From positions 1-64,000 of the forward strand of contig JAIMBH010000004.1 of NCBI GenBank assembly GCA_023511485.1: 64,000 nucleotides of DNA, in the 5' to 3' direction. A program made the translations under genes and the position numbers. Below are positions 18,430 through 27,848 of the stretch, piece after piece (the first letter of the stretch is position 1; every line of letters begins with the position of its first letter). The DNA is from Bacillota bacterium (GTDB taxonomy: Bacteria > Actinomycetota > Aquicultoria > Aquicultorales > Aquicultoraceae). The notes under the pieces were generated by a model. The model worked only from the letters and a program-made list of their open reading frames with translations. It was not told where the DNA came from and searched no databases.

Positions 18430-18918
18430 CTATGCCGCTTCCAAAACCTCGAGCTCAGATTCAGAAAGCACCTTATCGATATCTAAGATGATTATGAGTT
18501 TGTCATCTTTTCTTCCCATGCTCGCTATGAAATCAGCCCTGATTCCAGAAGAGAAATCCGGTGTCGGCTGAATATCGTCCTCTGTAAGAGAAACTACGTC
18601 AGAAACCGCGTCTACTATGACTCCGATGATCCTCTCTTTTACCTCAAGGATAAGGATCACGGTAAACTTATCGTATTCCTTTTCCTTCATAGAGAATTTG
18701 AGGCGCAAATCTATTACAGGTACCACAGAGCCGCGCAGGTTTAAAACCCCTTTTACGAAATCCGGAACGTTAGGGACTTTGGTAAACCCCTGGTATCCTA
18801 TGATTTCCTGTACTTTCAGAATTTCAACCCCGTACTCTTCACCCTCCAGGGTAAAGGTTACAAATTGGTCACCTGTTCCTTTGGAGATGGCCTCATTTAC
18901 TTTCTCCAGTTTATCCAT
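18430..18918 (-). CDS. cheW: chemotaxis coupling protein CheW
   Basis: The 162-residue protein is a single CheW/SH3-like domain. Typical segments are QFVTFTLEGEEYGVEIL, VPNVPDFVKGVLNLRGSVVP with VIDLR, and GVIVDAVSDVV. It couples CheA to the receptors in the array. AAAGGAG precedes the ATG. It lies 18 bp after the MCP gene on the same transcript. Confidence 0.96.
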   Translation of the reverse strand: MDKLEKVNEAISKGTGDQFVTFTLEGEEYGVEILKVQEIIGYQGFTKVPNVPDFVKGVLNLRGSVVPVIDLRLKFSMKEKEYDKFTVILILEVKERIIGVIVDAVSDVVSLTEDDIQPTPDFSSGIRADFIASMGRKDDKLIIILDIDKVLSESELEVLEAA

Positions 18919-18936
18919 GACATACCATCTCCTTTA

Positions 18937-20649
18937 TTAGAATTCTTCAAAACCCTCTTCAGGGTTGTCAGCATGTATGTCCTCAGCGCCGGCCGCCTTT
19001 GCCAAAGCCGGTTTCTCTTCTTTCAGCGGAAGCTCGTGTATAGCCGCAAGTTTGGCCTTGCTTGTCTTTGATTGCCTTCCTGCGGCCTTATCCCTCTTGA
19101 ATGAGTTGTCGTGGGTAACGGTAAACGTGTTCATGAGCCTCTGCAACTCTTCTGCCTCCATGGCAAGTCCTTCAGAAGCAGCAGCGCTCTCCTCAACCAA
19201 AGCGGCATTTTGCTGCACAACATCATCCATCATGGTAACCGCTTTGTTTACCTGGTCAATACCAGCAGCCTGCTCCTGTGAGGCGGCTGATATCTCTGAG
19301 ATAGTATCTGCAACCTGCTGAATTGAGTTAATTATCTCTTTTAAAGTCCTGCCGGACTCTTCAACAAGTTTGTTGCCTTTTCCTATCTTATCCACGGAGT
19401 CTTGAATGAGCTCCTGGATCTCTTTTGCAGCTTCAGCTGACCTTTGGGCTAAATTTCTCACCTCGCCGGCAACTACTGCAAAGCCCTTGCCTTGCTCACC
19501 TGCTCTAGCTGCTTCAACTGCAGCGTTAAGGGCAAGAAGGTTGGTCTGAAATGCTATCTCGTTGATAACGTCAATGATGTCTGCGATCTTTTTACTGGCC
19601 TCGGTTACCTCGTTCATTGAGGCAACGGTCTCTTCCGCCACCTTGCCGCCATTTTGGGCCATCTCTACTGATCCCTGTGCAAGTCTGTTGGCTTTGCCTG
19701 CATTCTCAGCGTTTTGCTTAACTGTTGAGGTCATCTGCTCAATTGTTGCCGCAGTCTCCTCAAGAGCGGATGCCTGCTCCTGGGTCCTCTGCGATAGTTC
19801 CTGGTTGCCGGCAGCTATCTGGTCAGCTGCGTTGGCAACAGACTCGGAAGACACAAGTATATTTCCAACTATACTAGAGAGGTTCTCGATTGTTTCATTT
19901 AGCTCACGAGCCATTTCGCCAAGCTCATCGTTTCTGTCGAGCTCGACTTTTCTGGTTAGATCGCCTTTTGCCAGGGTTTTAAGTGCTTCTACCATTTTCT
20001 GAACAGCGGTTACAATACTCCTTGAGAGCAACAATGCCACCGCCAAGCCCAATAATGCTGCGATTGCTGTTATTACTATGACCAATATTTCTTGCGTTCT
20101 GTTACTGGCTTCGGCCTCTTTCTTGTTCTCTTCTTTAACCTTCTGAATGGAGTTGAAGAGTTCGTCATAAGCGCCGTCTATTTCCTCCATCGCAGGTTCT
20201 GCTTGCGTGCGGAAAATATCAATAGCGGCCGCTTTGTGCCCTTCATCAATATTTTGGATAACCTTGGAGCCAACTTCGTGTAGTTTGCGGTGCGGTTCAC
20301 CAAGTGCCTGGATAAGGCGCGCCATTTCGGCCTCTTCGTTTTTGAACTCATCAGATTTAATATAGCTGTCATACCACTTGCCAAAATCACACTCGTGAGG
20401 GTTGAGCTGCTTTTCAAATTCGGCACCAAACATAACGGTACGCGCTAAGGCGTTCAACCACTCACCATGCTGGTCCTGAAACGTCTTCATTAAAGTTGCA
20501 AATTCTGAGTGCTCTATAACGACTTTGTTAGCCTGCACTACACTCTCGCTTGTTATATAGATTGCTATACTTGATATGATCATTAGTGCTATTAAGGATC
20601 CAAATGCAAGATACAGTTTGTTTCTTACAGTCATTCTAAACGTTTTCAT
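18937..20649 (-). CDS. methyl-accepting chemotaxis protein with N-terminal CZB-type domain and HAMP
   Basis: The 570-residue receptor has TM1 (about 13-32) and an extracytoplasmic region whose motifs match the zinc-binding CZB domain: H61 in HGEW, C87 in CDFGKWY, and H120/H124 in EPHRKLH. TM2 (about 190-208) and HAMP (about 210-262) follow. The MCP signalling domain (about 270-510) has the tip [20 protein letters not shown]. The C-terminus ends in EEGFEEF, a possible CheR/CheB tether. CZB domains bind zinc and respond to zinc or oxidants such as HOCl; an extracytoplasmic placement is less common. Its codons for the signalling domain are identical to those of the MCP at 25763. Confidence 0.93.
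   Translation of the reverse strand: MKTFRMTVRNKLYLAFGSLIALMIISSIAIYITSESVVQANKVVIEHSEFATLMKTFQDQHGEWLNALARTVMFGAEFEKQLNPHECDFGKWYDSYIKSDEFKNEEAEMARLIQALGEPHRKLHEVGSKVIQNIDEGHKAAAIDIFRTQAEPAMEEIDGAYDELFNSIQKVKEENKKEAEASNRTQEILVIVITAIAALLGLAVALLLSRSIVTAVQKMVEALKTLAKGDLTRKVELDRNDELGEMARELNETIENLSSIVGNILVSSESVANAADQIAAGNQELSQRTQEQASALEETAATIEQMTSTVKQNAENAGKANRLAQGSVEMAQNGGKVAEETVASMNEVTEASKKIADIIDVINEIAFQTNLLALNAAVEAARAGEQGKGFAVVAGEVRNLAQRSAEAAKEIQELIQDSVDKIGKGNKLVEESGRTLKEIINSIQQVADTISEISAASQEQAAGIDQVNKAVTMMDDVVQQNAALVEESAAASEGLAMEAEELQRLMNTFTVTHDNSFKRDKAAGRQSKTSKAKLAAIHELPLKEEKPALAKAAGAEDIHADNPEEGFEEF
19175..19840. repeat. 666-bp perfect direct repeat, copy A
   Basis: Read base by base, 19175-19840 is identical to 26022-26687 (offset 6847). 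It encodes the MCP signalling core from about [11 protein letters not shown] to EESAAAS. Flanking sequence diverges abruptly at both ends. Confidence 0.93.
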
Positions 20650-20778
20650 TTAATTTACTTACCCCCCGTAATTTGCCGGCTTTTTCAACTGCTCCCACCT
20701 GCCAGCTGCTTTAGCTTTCCTGTATATCATTTTGAACTACCAACCATAAACTCACAGCTTCCTTCTAGCGACCCCCTC

Positions 20779-22917
20779 CTATGCAGCCTCATTTGCCAGT
20801 TCTCTCAGACGATGTTCTCTTGAGCACTCGAACGCCAGTCTTTCAAGGCCGTGTATATCCAGAATCAACGAGACCGTACCATCGCCCAAGATAGTAGCCC
20901 CGGCCGTTCCTTGAACCTGGCGGAAATTTTTTTCCAGGCTCTTAATAACAGCTTGTTGCTCACCCAGCACATCATCGACCAGAATACCGAACTTCCGCTG
21001 GCCACTCTCGACTATGACGACCAAAGCCTCGGTCGGATCAGTCTTATCGGTTTCAATGTTGAAAATCCTGTGCAATCGCACCAAAGGCAAATACTCGCCA
21101 CGAGCATCGATCACTTCACCCCGTCCTTCAATAGTTTTTACAGCTTCTTTCTTTGGCCTGACTGATTCAATTATGGATAGCAGCGGAATGGTTAGTATCT
21201 CTTTACCGACCTTGACATTCATACCGTCAATTATGGCAAGAGTTAGGGGAAGTTTGATTCTAAAGGTTGTGCCCTTGCCTTTCGTGGAGATAACAGTGAC
21301 AGAGCCGTGTAAATCTGCGATGTTTTGCTTGACAACGTCTAAGCCCACACCCCGACCCGAAACCTCGGTAACACTTTTAGCAGTTGAAAATCCGGGCAGG
21401 AACATAAGCTGATAGGCTTCCTCTTCGTCAAGCTCATCATTCGGGTTAATAAGTCCTTTTTCTATGGCTTTATTGACGATAGCTGTGTGATCTATGCCGT
21501 AACCATCATCTGAAACCTCAATAATAATGTTGCCTTCTTGCTGAAAAGCAGATAGCTTTATAACAGCTTCCTCTGCCTTACCCAGTTTGATTCTATCCTG
21601 CGGTTTTTCGATTCCGTGGTCGATAGCGTTTCTTATTAGGTGTTTTAACGGGTCACTTAGCTGTTCGATTACGTTTTTATCAAGCTCGGTCTCAACCCCC
21701 GATAGTTCAAGCCGAACAATCTTGCCCTCATCAGTTGCAAGGTCTCTCACCACACGGTGAAAGCGGCTGAAAAGTCCTTCAACAGGAACCATGCGAACAC
21801 GCATAACCTGCTCCTGTAAATCCCTGCAAATGCGCTCCAGACTCTCCATAGCACCTTGTCCAGTTCGTTTACCACCATTGCCCATGCAAAATTGCTGCTG
21901 GCCTACCCGGGCTACAGCAATGACAAGCTCACCGACTAAGTTAACAAGCTTGTCCAGCTTCTCAGTATCCACTCTGATAGTAGTCGCTTTCTGAACTTCA
22001 CGGCTCTTGAGCTGCTTTTCAAGCGCTTCCTGTACTTCCTCCTTAGATACTTTGCCGCTTTTCACAAGCAGCTCACCTATTTTGGGCTGTTTGGAAAGAG
22101 CCTCGTCGATGTCTGTTTTTGAAACCAGACCCTTATCTGAAAGTATCTCGCCCAGCTTCATGTCGGCTATTCTGGTATCAACACCGTTCTTAAAGTATCT
22201 TGAAACGTCTTCGATTAAGATTTCGCTGGCATCCTGAACAAAGATAAAGATATTCTCGATTCTTGAGAAAGGCTCATCAGTTTTTATAATCAATCGCCAG
22301 TTAAGGTACAGCTTGTATATATCGATTGCATGGAAATCGGGTAGACGGGATGAATCGACTTCAAGCTCAACAATCTCACCTAGCTCCTGTAGTTCGCGAA
22401 GCAACATTAATGGATCGGTTCCGGTATCGAAAATGTCTTCGGAAAGCTTTATATAAATCTCAAAATATTCGCTTCTTTTGTCTTCAGCACTGCTGTTTCC
22501 GCTGGATTTAGATTGGCCATCGGTTTGGCGCTGGCCGCCAGGCAAGAATTGCCCCAACATATCGCGGATAAACTGGACTTCCCGCACGTCAACATCCTCA
22601 CCGCCTTCATCTGCCACCTTGACCATAGATTTTATAATATCAAGAGCCCTTAATAGAACGCTTACAAGCTCGCTGGAGACTTCAAGTTCACGGTTTCTGA
22701 CAAAGTCCAGCACACCCTCAACAGCATGTGTAAAATCTGATAGCGTTGTAAGGCCCACCACACCTGCGCTTCCTTTTATGGTATGTACCGCTCTAAATAT
22801 TCTGTTGATAAGGTCATCGTCGCTTGAATCCTCAAGTGCTACTAAATCTATCTCGAGGTCCTCGATTAGCTCAGTCGCTTCCGTTATAAAAGTTTCAAGA
22901 AGCTTGCTTTGATCCAT
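20779..22917 (-). CDS. cheA: chemotaxis histidine kinase CheA
   Basis: The 712-residue kinase has an HPt domain with phospho-acceptor H45 (FRAVHTIKGSAGVVG), then a P2-like segment (about 150-230). An unusual insert (about 253-304) made of two MshEN-like repeats (LGEILSDKGLVSK and IGELLVKSGKVSKEE) follows. Dimerisation and ATPase domains carry HLIRNAIDHG, DDGYGID and GRGVGLDVVK, and a C-terminal CheW-like domain ends the protein. CheA phosphorylates CheY and CheB in response to the receptors. The gene lies 31 bp after cheY and 129 bp before the downstream MCP. The insert resembles the N-terminus of the PilB homologue at 5286. Confidence 0.95.
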   Translation of the reverse strand: MDQSKLLETFITEATELIEDLEIDLVALEDSSDDDLINRIFRAVHTIKGSAGVVGLTTLSDFTHAVEGVLDFVRNRELEVSSELVSVLLRALDIIKSMVKVADEGGEDVDVREVQFIRDMLGQFLPGGQRQTDGQSKSSGNSSAEDKRSEYFEIYIKLSEDIFDTGTDPLMLLRELQELGEIVELEVDSSRLPDFHAIDIYKLYLNWRLIIKTDEPFSRIENIFIFVQDASEILIEDVSRYFKNGVDTRIADMKLGEILSDKGLVSKTDIDEALSKQPKIGELLVKSGKVSKEEVQEALEKQLKSREVQKATTIRVDTEKLDKLVNLVGELVIAVARVGQQQFCMGNGGKRTGQGAMESLERICRDLQEQVMRVRMVPVEGLFSRFHRVVRDLATDEGKIVRLELSGVETELDKNVIEQLSDPLKHLIRNAIDHGIEKPQDRIKLGKAEEAVIKLSAFQQEGNIIIEVSDDGYGIDHTAIVNKAIEKGLINPNDELDEEEAYQLMFLPGFSTAKSVTEVSGRGVGLDVVKQNIADLHGSVTVISTKGKGTTFRIKLPLTLAIIDGMNVKVGKEILTIPLLSIIESVRPKKEAVKTIEGRGEVIDARGEYLPLVRLHRIFNIETDKTDPTEALVVIVESGQRKFGILVDDVLGEQQAVIKSLEKNFRQVQGTAGATILGDGTVSLILDIHGLERLAFECSREHRLRELANEAA

Positions 22918-22948
22918 AATATCTCCCCCGATACTAGTGCTCAGCTAC

Positions 22949-23329
22949 TTACCGCACGAACTTCTTTACAACATCTATTAACTGATCGTTGCTAAAAGGT
23001 TTAACTAACCACCCTGCAGCGCCGGCAGCTTTACCTTCCATTTTTTTCGATTCTTGAGACTCTGTAGTTAGAATCAATACAGGAATAAATTTGAAAGAAA
23101 GGTTTCGTTTGACCTCACGGATAAAAGCAATGCCATCCATCTCGGGCATGTTTATATCGCTTATAATTAGCGACACCTGATCGCCTTTCGTCTGCAGCTC
23201 CTGTAGCTTTTGTAGGCCGTCCTTTCCGTTTACAGCTTCCTGGACGCTGTAGCCGGCTTCAGAGAGCGTAAACTTAACAGAAGCCCTCAGAGTTGCCGAA
23301 TCATCAACTATCAAGACACTTTTACTCAC
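22949..23329 (-). CDS. cheY: single-domain response regulator CheY
   Basis: The 126-residue receiver domain has acidic pair D9-D10, phospho-acceptor D in ISDINMPEMDG, T in ILTTESQ and K in VKPF. It has no output domain, so it is a CheY-type messenger. With no flagellar switch genes in the window, its target may be a pilus motor or a c-di-GMP enzyme. The start is GTG. It sits between the STAS gene and cheA with gaps of about 30 bp. Confidence 0.93.
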   Translation of the reverse strand: MSKSVLIVDDSATLRASVKFTLSEAGYSVQEAVNGKDGLQKLQELQTKGDQVSLIISDINMPEMDGIAFIREVKRNLSFKFIPVLILTTESQESKKMEGKAAGAAGWLVKPFSNDQLIDVVKKFVR

Positions 23330-23365
23330 TCACAACCCACCCCTCAAAGTCTCAGACTTGAGAAA

Positions 23366-23659
23366 CTAAGCGGTTTTAAAGAACTTCTTAAGGCCCAGCA
23401 ACGACAATGTCTCCTGCATGGCATCACTCATCAAAAACTCGACCGGCCGGTTGAGCTCGGAGCTCAGCTTCTTAAATGCCATAAGCGTCTGCACAGAAGC
23501 TGTATCGATTTCAACTACACCTGTGCAATCTAAGACTGTACAGATACCATCGTTAAAAATCCTGGTGAGATCCTGGTAAAAGTCGCTTAAACACGCAATC
23601 GTCAGTGAACCTGAAACCGCCACCCTGTCACCGCCATCCATAACTTTTATTTCAAACAT
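23366..23659 (-). CDS. STAS-domain protein of the chemosensory cluster
   Basis: The 97-residue STAS-like protein resembles the MlaB/anti-sigma-antagonist group. The switch-loop region reads VLDCTGVVEIDTASVQTL: the usual DSSG is replaced by DTAS, so phosphorylation on serine or threonine is possible but not certain. Such proteins are found next to chemosensory genes in several phyla, often with unknown roles. It may link the Che array to the partner-switching phosphatases at 7280 and 11765. GGAGG precedes the ATG. Confidence 0.8.
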   Translation of the reverse strand: MFEIKVMDGGDRVAVSGSLTIACLSDFYQDLTRIFNDGICTVLDCTGVVEIDTASVQTLMAFKKLSSELNRPVEFLMSDAMQETLSLLGLKKFFKTA

Positions 23660-23695
23660 ATGTACCTCCGTTGAGAATAGCGACTGTTCGGCAAT

Positions 23696-25576
23696 CTAAA
23701 ACAGAACCAGCTCGCCCTCTTTCCCGCCTTCCTCTATCTCGATATTGCATATATCCCCGGCTATTTTCTTATGGGCTAGCACGGTAAACTTATTGACTAT
23801 TTCGCTTAATCTGCCGTCGTGCAGCTCCCAATCAACAGTACCGGCTGCAGAAACCACCGATTCCTTAACATCGGCTATCATTTCCGAGAGTATCCCGAAG
23901 TCTCCTTTAAGTTCTTTGTTCTGCTCAACAAGCTCGTTTATTCTTTCAAGATCGGCGATAGATGTATGGATGAGCTGGTGCAATTCAGAAACGCTATCGC
24001 ACACTTTACCGTACGTGCTCTTAACCTGTTCTTTCGCCTTGAAGAAACTGCCTAGCAAATCGTCAATATCAAAAGCTATTGATTCTAAGTTATTCTCAAT
24101 ATCGTTCTTGTGCCTACTCATAGATTCAACCATCTGCTCTAAGAACTGGTAGTCCCGTGCAACGTCTTTATGCGATTGCCGCATTTCAGTACTAATATAA
24201 TCGGCCAGCCCTTCGACCCTTTCGGATAGTTCACCATCTTTAGAAAGCCCCGTACTCCTGGCAACTTCTATCTTGATGGGAATATTTATAAGGTGAAAAT
24301 TAGTTAGCTTCTTAAGCTGCCTGAATTGTTTCTCCAAAGTTTCTAGCATGTTCTCAAGACCCAGCGCAGTAGACCAAAGCTTATCCCAGCTATTTGCAAC
24401 ATTCTGCGTCATGCTTGCCGTTTGTACAACAACGCCCTCAAGACCTTTAAAAGATTCCTCTATACTGGCTATAGCTGATTCGTTGAGAGTACCTGTTATG
24501 CCGCTGCGCTGACATGATGTGATGCCATTTAGTAGACTATTTAACGTCTCAAAACCGTCTTTGAGCTCTCTTATTGATTCTTCAAGCCGAATATCAATAT
24601 CATCGAGCAGTTGAATACAAAGTAGTGGGACTTTCTCCTGGAAAGATATGGCATCAAAAACCTGCTCCGGGTTAGGGCCACCCGCCTGTACGTTGTTTAC
24701 AAGGCTATCTGCTTCAGAGCTTGATTCCTCAAGGGAAAAACGCACATGGTCAGTGCATTGCTTGAGGATATCCTGTATTTGTAGTATATTCATTATCTTA
24801 CTGATAGGCTGCTTGGACTCCGATGTAATCATGATTATTTGCTCAAGCCCACCAACTAAATCGCTAATGCTATTTTGAAGATACAAATACCGCTCGGTAA
24901 GCTTTACACTTATTCTCTCAACATCGGCCTTACACGACTCGGCCTGCCTCTCACTTAACTCCCGAAAAAGGTCATATTTATCCGCTAGCTGTTCGGAAGT
25001 ATTTACAATCTCATCTATAAGAAGAATAGCCGAGTTGGCCATTTTCTTAAGCTCAACCGTTATTGGGTTTAGGGTTCGGCCTGAGTCGCCAGCCTTAATT
25101 GCAACTATTGAGGCGTTAAGTGAAAGCATTTCCATCTCGGCTGCAAAGTCGCGGATACTCTCAATCGAAGATTTTATGTTCTCGATGCGCTTCATCATAT
25201 CGCTCATCTTAAGAAACGCTTTACTTTGTTCTTCGGCCACCTCGATCAGATATTTCGAGGCATGATTCAGGCGATTTAAATCTCCAGATTTACTGTTGCC
25301 ATCGTTTAGGAGACCGCTCTCTTTTCTAAAATAATCCGAAAGGTTTTTAGCTTCATTTTCTACATTTCGGAGGCCCTGGTTTATGTCGGGGAGCTTATCG
25401 CCAATTCTTATGAAGGTTTCTTCTGTGAAGCCCTGCAGATAGTCGAGCTTTGAAACTATCGCTTTGGCAACGCCTTTGTAATCGGCAAGCCTAGTTTTAT
25501 ATTGACTAATAGCCATAGCCAAAAGAGATTGGTCGTGCTCTATATTTTTTTCTTCTAGAGCGCAGTTTTCAATCAT
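23696..25576 (-). CDS. soluble MCP-like coiled-coil protein with QDxxxQ motif
   Basis: The 626-residue protein has no membrane helix or signal peptide and is mostly alpha-helical heptads. Residues about 146-190 (EMEMLSLNASIVAIKAGDSG ...) are a degenerate MCP hairpin tip, comparable to [16 protein letters not shown] weaker second copy (LINIPIKIEVARSTG) occurs near 430. At 265-273 it has LQIQDILKQ, which places D269 and Q273 with the spacing of the CheZ phosphatase motif QDxxxQ. It lies 36 bp before the STAS gene and has a sigma-28-like promoter of its own. I do not recognise a named family; a cytosolic receptor or a CheY phosphatase are the options considered. Confidence 0.72.
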   Translation of the reverse strand: MIENCALEEKNIEHDQSLLAMAISQYKTRLADYKGVAKAIVSKLDYLQGFTEETFIRIGDKLPDINQGLRNVENEAKNLSDYFRKESGLLNDGNSKSGDLNRLNHASKYLIEVAEEQSKAFLKMSDMMKRIENIKSSIESIRDFAAEMEMLSLNASIVAIKAGDSGRTLNPITVELKKMANSAILLIDEIVNTSEQLADKYDLFRELSERQAESCKADVERISVKLTERYLYLQNSISDLVGGLEQIIMITSESKQPISKIMNILQIQDILKQCTDHVRFSLEESSSEADSLVNNVQAGGPNPEQVFDAISFQEKVPLLCIQLLDDIDIRLEESIRELKDGFETLNSLLNGITSCQRSGITGTLNESAIASIEESFKGLEGVVVQTASMTQNVANSWDKLWSTALGLENMLETLEKQFRQLKKLTNFHLINIPIKIEVARSTGLSKDGELSERVEGLADYISTEMRQSHKDVARDYQFLEQMVESMSRHKNDIENNLESIAFDIDDLLGSFFKAKEQVKSTYGKVCDSVSELHQLIHTSIADLERINELVEQNKELKGDFGILSEMIADVKESVVSAAGTVDWELHDGRLSEIVNKFTVLAHKKIAGDICNIEIEEGGKEGELVLF

Positions 25577-25645
25577 GGCTTCTCGATTTCATGCACAGTT
25601 TTCCTTATTTTGTAAGCCTTACCTGCGACTTTGCTTCGACTTACT

Positions 25646-25672
25646 TTATCGGCTCAGTAAACTTGATACTTA
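25646..25672 (-). promoter_or_regulatory. sigma-28-like promoter of the soluble MCP-like gene
   Basis: On the minus strand TAAGTATC, 11 nt, then GCCGATAA. The -10 octamer matches the sigma-28 consensus (TAAAGTTT-N11-GCCGATAA) completely and the spacing is exact; the -35 matches only at TAA. It lies about 70 bp before the ATG at 25576. Confidence 0.5.
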
Positions 25673-25762
25673 ATAACCAATAGCTAAATTCTTATCAAGC
25701 TATCAAGCACAAAGGATGACGCCTGCATTAACTTCAATCAAGCTAGATGCATGCTATCTCTT

Positions 25763-27352
25763 TTAGAAGTCTTCGAAACTCTCTTCCAGCTCTATATCAA
25801 CGTTTTCTGCGCCCGCTACTTTGGCCAGAGGCGCTTTCGCTGCATCTTCTTTTGGAAACGCTGTGCTTTTGATTAGCTGTAAGCCCGTTTTCTTGTCAGG
25901 CTTACGATAACTTTTCCGCTTTGCTAAACCATAGGTCGCACTATTGCTTGCGCCTTTTCGCTCCCCACCAAAAGCTATTATCGATTTCTTCATTTCTTCT
26001 GCCTCCATGGCAAGACTTTGTGAAGCAGCAGCGCTCTCCTCAACCAAAGCGGCATTTTGCTGCACAACATCATCCATCATGGTAACCGCTTTGTTTACCT
26101 GGTCAATACCAGCAGCCTGCTCCTGTGAGGCGGCTGATATCTCTGAGATAGTATCTGCAACCTGCTGAATTGAGTTAATTATCTCTTTTAAAGTCCTGCC
26201 GGACTCTTCAACAAGTTTGTTGCCTTTTCCTATCTTATCCACGGAGTCTTGAATGAGCTCCTGGATCTCTTTTGCAGCTTCAGCTGACCTTTGGGCTAAA
26301 TTTCTCACCTCGCCGGCAACTACTGCAAAGCCCTTGCCTTGCTCACCTGCTCTAGCTGCTTCAACTGCAGCGTTAAGGGCAAGAAGGTTGGTCTGAAATG
26401 CTATCTCGTTGATAACGTCAATGATGTCTGCGATCTTTTTACTGGCCTCGGTTACCTCGTTCATTGAGGCAACGGTCTCTTCCGCCACCTTGCCGCCATT
26501 TTGGGCCATCTCTACTGATCCCTGTGCAAGTCTGTTGGCTTTGCCTGCATTCTCAGCGTTTTGCTTAACTGTTGAGGTCATCTGCTCAATTGTTGCCGCA
26601 GTCTCCTCAAGAGCGGATGCCTGCTCCTGGGTCCTCTGCGATAGTTCCTGGTTGCCGGCAGCTATCTGGTCAGCTGCGTTGGCAACATTATTAGATACAT
26701 CTATAATCTCACCAACCACCCGGCCAACATTCCTGGTAAGCATGGTAGATATAGCCAGGGCTAATACAACACCGACTAAGGCCACCAGGATTATGAGATT
26801 TTTCTGAGTTGCCTCACTTGCCGCAGCTTTTTCGCGGTTATTCTCCATTACACCCTCAGAGACTTTAACAAGCTCATTGTAGATACCGTCAAGTTTGGCA
26901 ATAGTAGGAAGGGTATTCTCGTTGTAAAGCTTTATAGCGTCGACCCGTCGACCCTCCTTCATCTCGCTTATTACTGCAGCTCCGCCTTCGTGAAGGTGCC
27001 GATGCGGCTCCTCGAGGGCTTTCAGGGCATTTTTTATCTCAGGTTTCTCGTGCTTGAACTCCTCTGATTCGATGTAACTGTAGTACCATTTGCCAAAGCC
27101 ACATTCATGCGGATTAAGTGTCTTATCAAATGGAGTTCCCACAAGCAAGTGGTTAGATAGTGCAATAAGCCAATCGGCATGCTGCTTCTGAAAGGTTTTT
27201 GCCTGGCTCTCAAACTTGGCGCTCTTAGTAACCGCCTTGTTTGCTTCTGAGATATTGGCATTTGTTGTGTAGCTTATAATGCTTGCAACAACAAACAGGG
27301 CGATCATCACCCCAAAAGCTAAGTACAGTTTCTTCTGAATACTTATTTTCAT
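25763..27352 (-). CDS. methyl-accepting chemotaxis protein with N-terminal CZB-type domain, no HAMP
   Basis: The 529-residue receptor has TM1 (about 9-29) and a CZB-like domain with H58 (HADW), C84 (CGFGKWY), H117 and H121 (EPHRHLH). TM2 (about 185-203) is joined almost directly to the MCP signalling domain, so the HAMP domain of the sister MCP is missing. The signalling core is encoded by the same 666 bp as in the MCP at 18937. The C-terminus ends in LEESFEDF, again a potential tether. It is the first gene of the che cluster; a sigma-28-like promoter lies about 95 bp upstream and GGGGGTAAGG precedes the ATG. Confidence 0.92.
   Translation of the reverse strand: MKISIQKKLYLAFGVMIALFVVASIISYTTNANISEANKAVTKSAKFESQAKTFQKQHADWLIALSNHLLVGTPFDKTLNPHECGFGKWYYSYIESEEFKHEKPEIKNALKALEEPHRHLHEGGAAVISEMKEGRRVDAIKLYNENTLPTIAKLDGIYNELVKVSEGVMENNREKAAASEATQKNLIILVALVGVVLALAISTMLTRNVGRVVGEIIDVSNNVANAADQIAAGNQELSQRTQEQASALEETAATIEQMTSTVKQNAENAGKANRLAQGSVEMAQNGGKVAEETVASMNEVTEASKKIADIIDVINEIAFQTNLLALNAAVEAARAGEQGKGFAVVAGEVRNLAQRSAEAAKEIQELIQDSVDKIGKGNKLVEESGRTLKEIINSIQQVADTISEISAASQEQAAGIDQVNKAVTMMDDVVQQNAALVEESAAASQSLAMEAEEMKKSIIAFGGERKGASNSATYGLAKRKSYRKPDKKTGLQLIKSTAFPKEDAAKAPLAKVAGAENVDIELEESFEDF
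26022..26687. repeat. 666-bp perfect direct repeat, copy B
   Basis: This is identical to 19175-19840 in the same orientation. It starts directly after the TM2-proximal linker of this MCP and ends before its C-terminal linker. Confidence 0.93.
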
Positions 27353-27447
27353 ACAGCCTTACCCCCATTAATTGACCTTCTTCACGGCCCCTATTCATAA
27401 ATTAATGTTAGATTGATAGGATATACGAATTCTTTGTATATGCTTCA

Positions 27448-27474
27448 GTATCGGTACTAGTTACCACGTCTTTA
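27448..27474 (-). promoter_or_regulatory. sigma-28-like promoter of the che cluster
   Basis: TAAAGACG, 11 nt, ACCGATAC on the minus strand. Five of eight -35 and six of eight -10 positions match the sigma-28 consensus with exact spacing. It faces the first MCP gene of the cluster. Confidence 0.55.
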
Positions 27475-27574
27475 GCTTAATTATTAGCATTCTATACTAA
27501 ATACTGGTAGTTTAGCGTTTATGGTGCTGCTTTAGCACTTATTTGTATTATTCTGGCACATAAATATCTAACGC

Positions 27575-27601
27575 TAATGTTCTACGTGTTTCTGCCGAAT
27601 T
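27575..27601 (+). promoter_or_regulatory. sigma-28-like promoter of the split HD-GYP gene
   Basis: TAATGTTC, 11 nt, GCCGAATT. Six of eight -35 positions match TAAAGTTT and the first five -10 bases match GCCGA. It lies 55 bp before the TTG start at 27657. Confidence 0.5.
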
Positions 27602-27656
27602 TATATTATAAATGCGGCCGTTTATTAAATATGCTTGGTATAAGGGGTTGTGAAGT

Positions 27657-27848
27657 TTGCTATCTAATGATATCTTTAGAAGTATCCTGTACCAGTTTGC
27701 AAAAACCATCGATGATGCCCTTCTTCCTCAAACAACAGTATCTAGTCTAGGTCTTAAGATAGCTTCACAAGTAAAGCTACAAATCGAAACCAAATCAGAT
27801 GTACAAACCGACAACCTCAATATCAGCAGAGGATGGCTTTTTTTATAA
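27657..27848 (+). CDS. N-terminal part of a sensor domain, joined to the next ORF by a -1 frame shift
   Basis: The 63-residue reading starts at TTG with AAGGGG 9 nt upstream. It is helical (FRSILYQFAKTIDDALLP...) and looks like the first half of a ligand-binding domain whose second half is in the next frame. It ends at TAA directly after U UUU UUA (27839-27845). Slippage by -1 there would join it to the HD-GYP ORF without loss of residues. Alternatives are an uncorrected base error in the T7 run, a real disabling mutation, or stop-start coupling through the overlapping ATG at 27833. Confidence 0.6.
   Translation: MLSNDIFRSILYQFAKTIDDALLPQTTVSSLGLKIASQVKLQIETKSDVQTDNLNISRGWLFL

Larger units (their letters stand above)
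27353..27656. other. divergent intergenic region between the che cluster and the HD-GYP gene
   Basis: There is no gene. It holds two divergent sigma-28-like promoters (27448-27474 minus and 27575-27601 plus) about 100 bp apart in AT-rich DNA. Confidence 0.5.
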
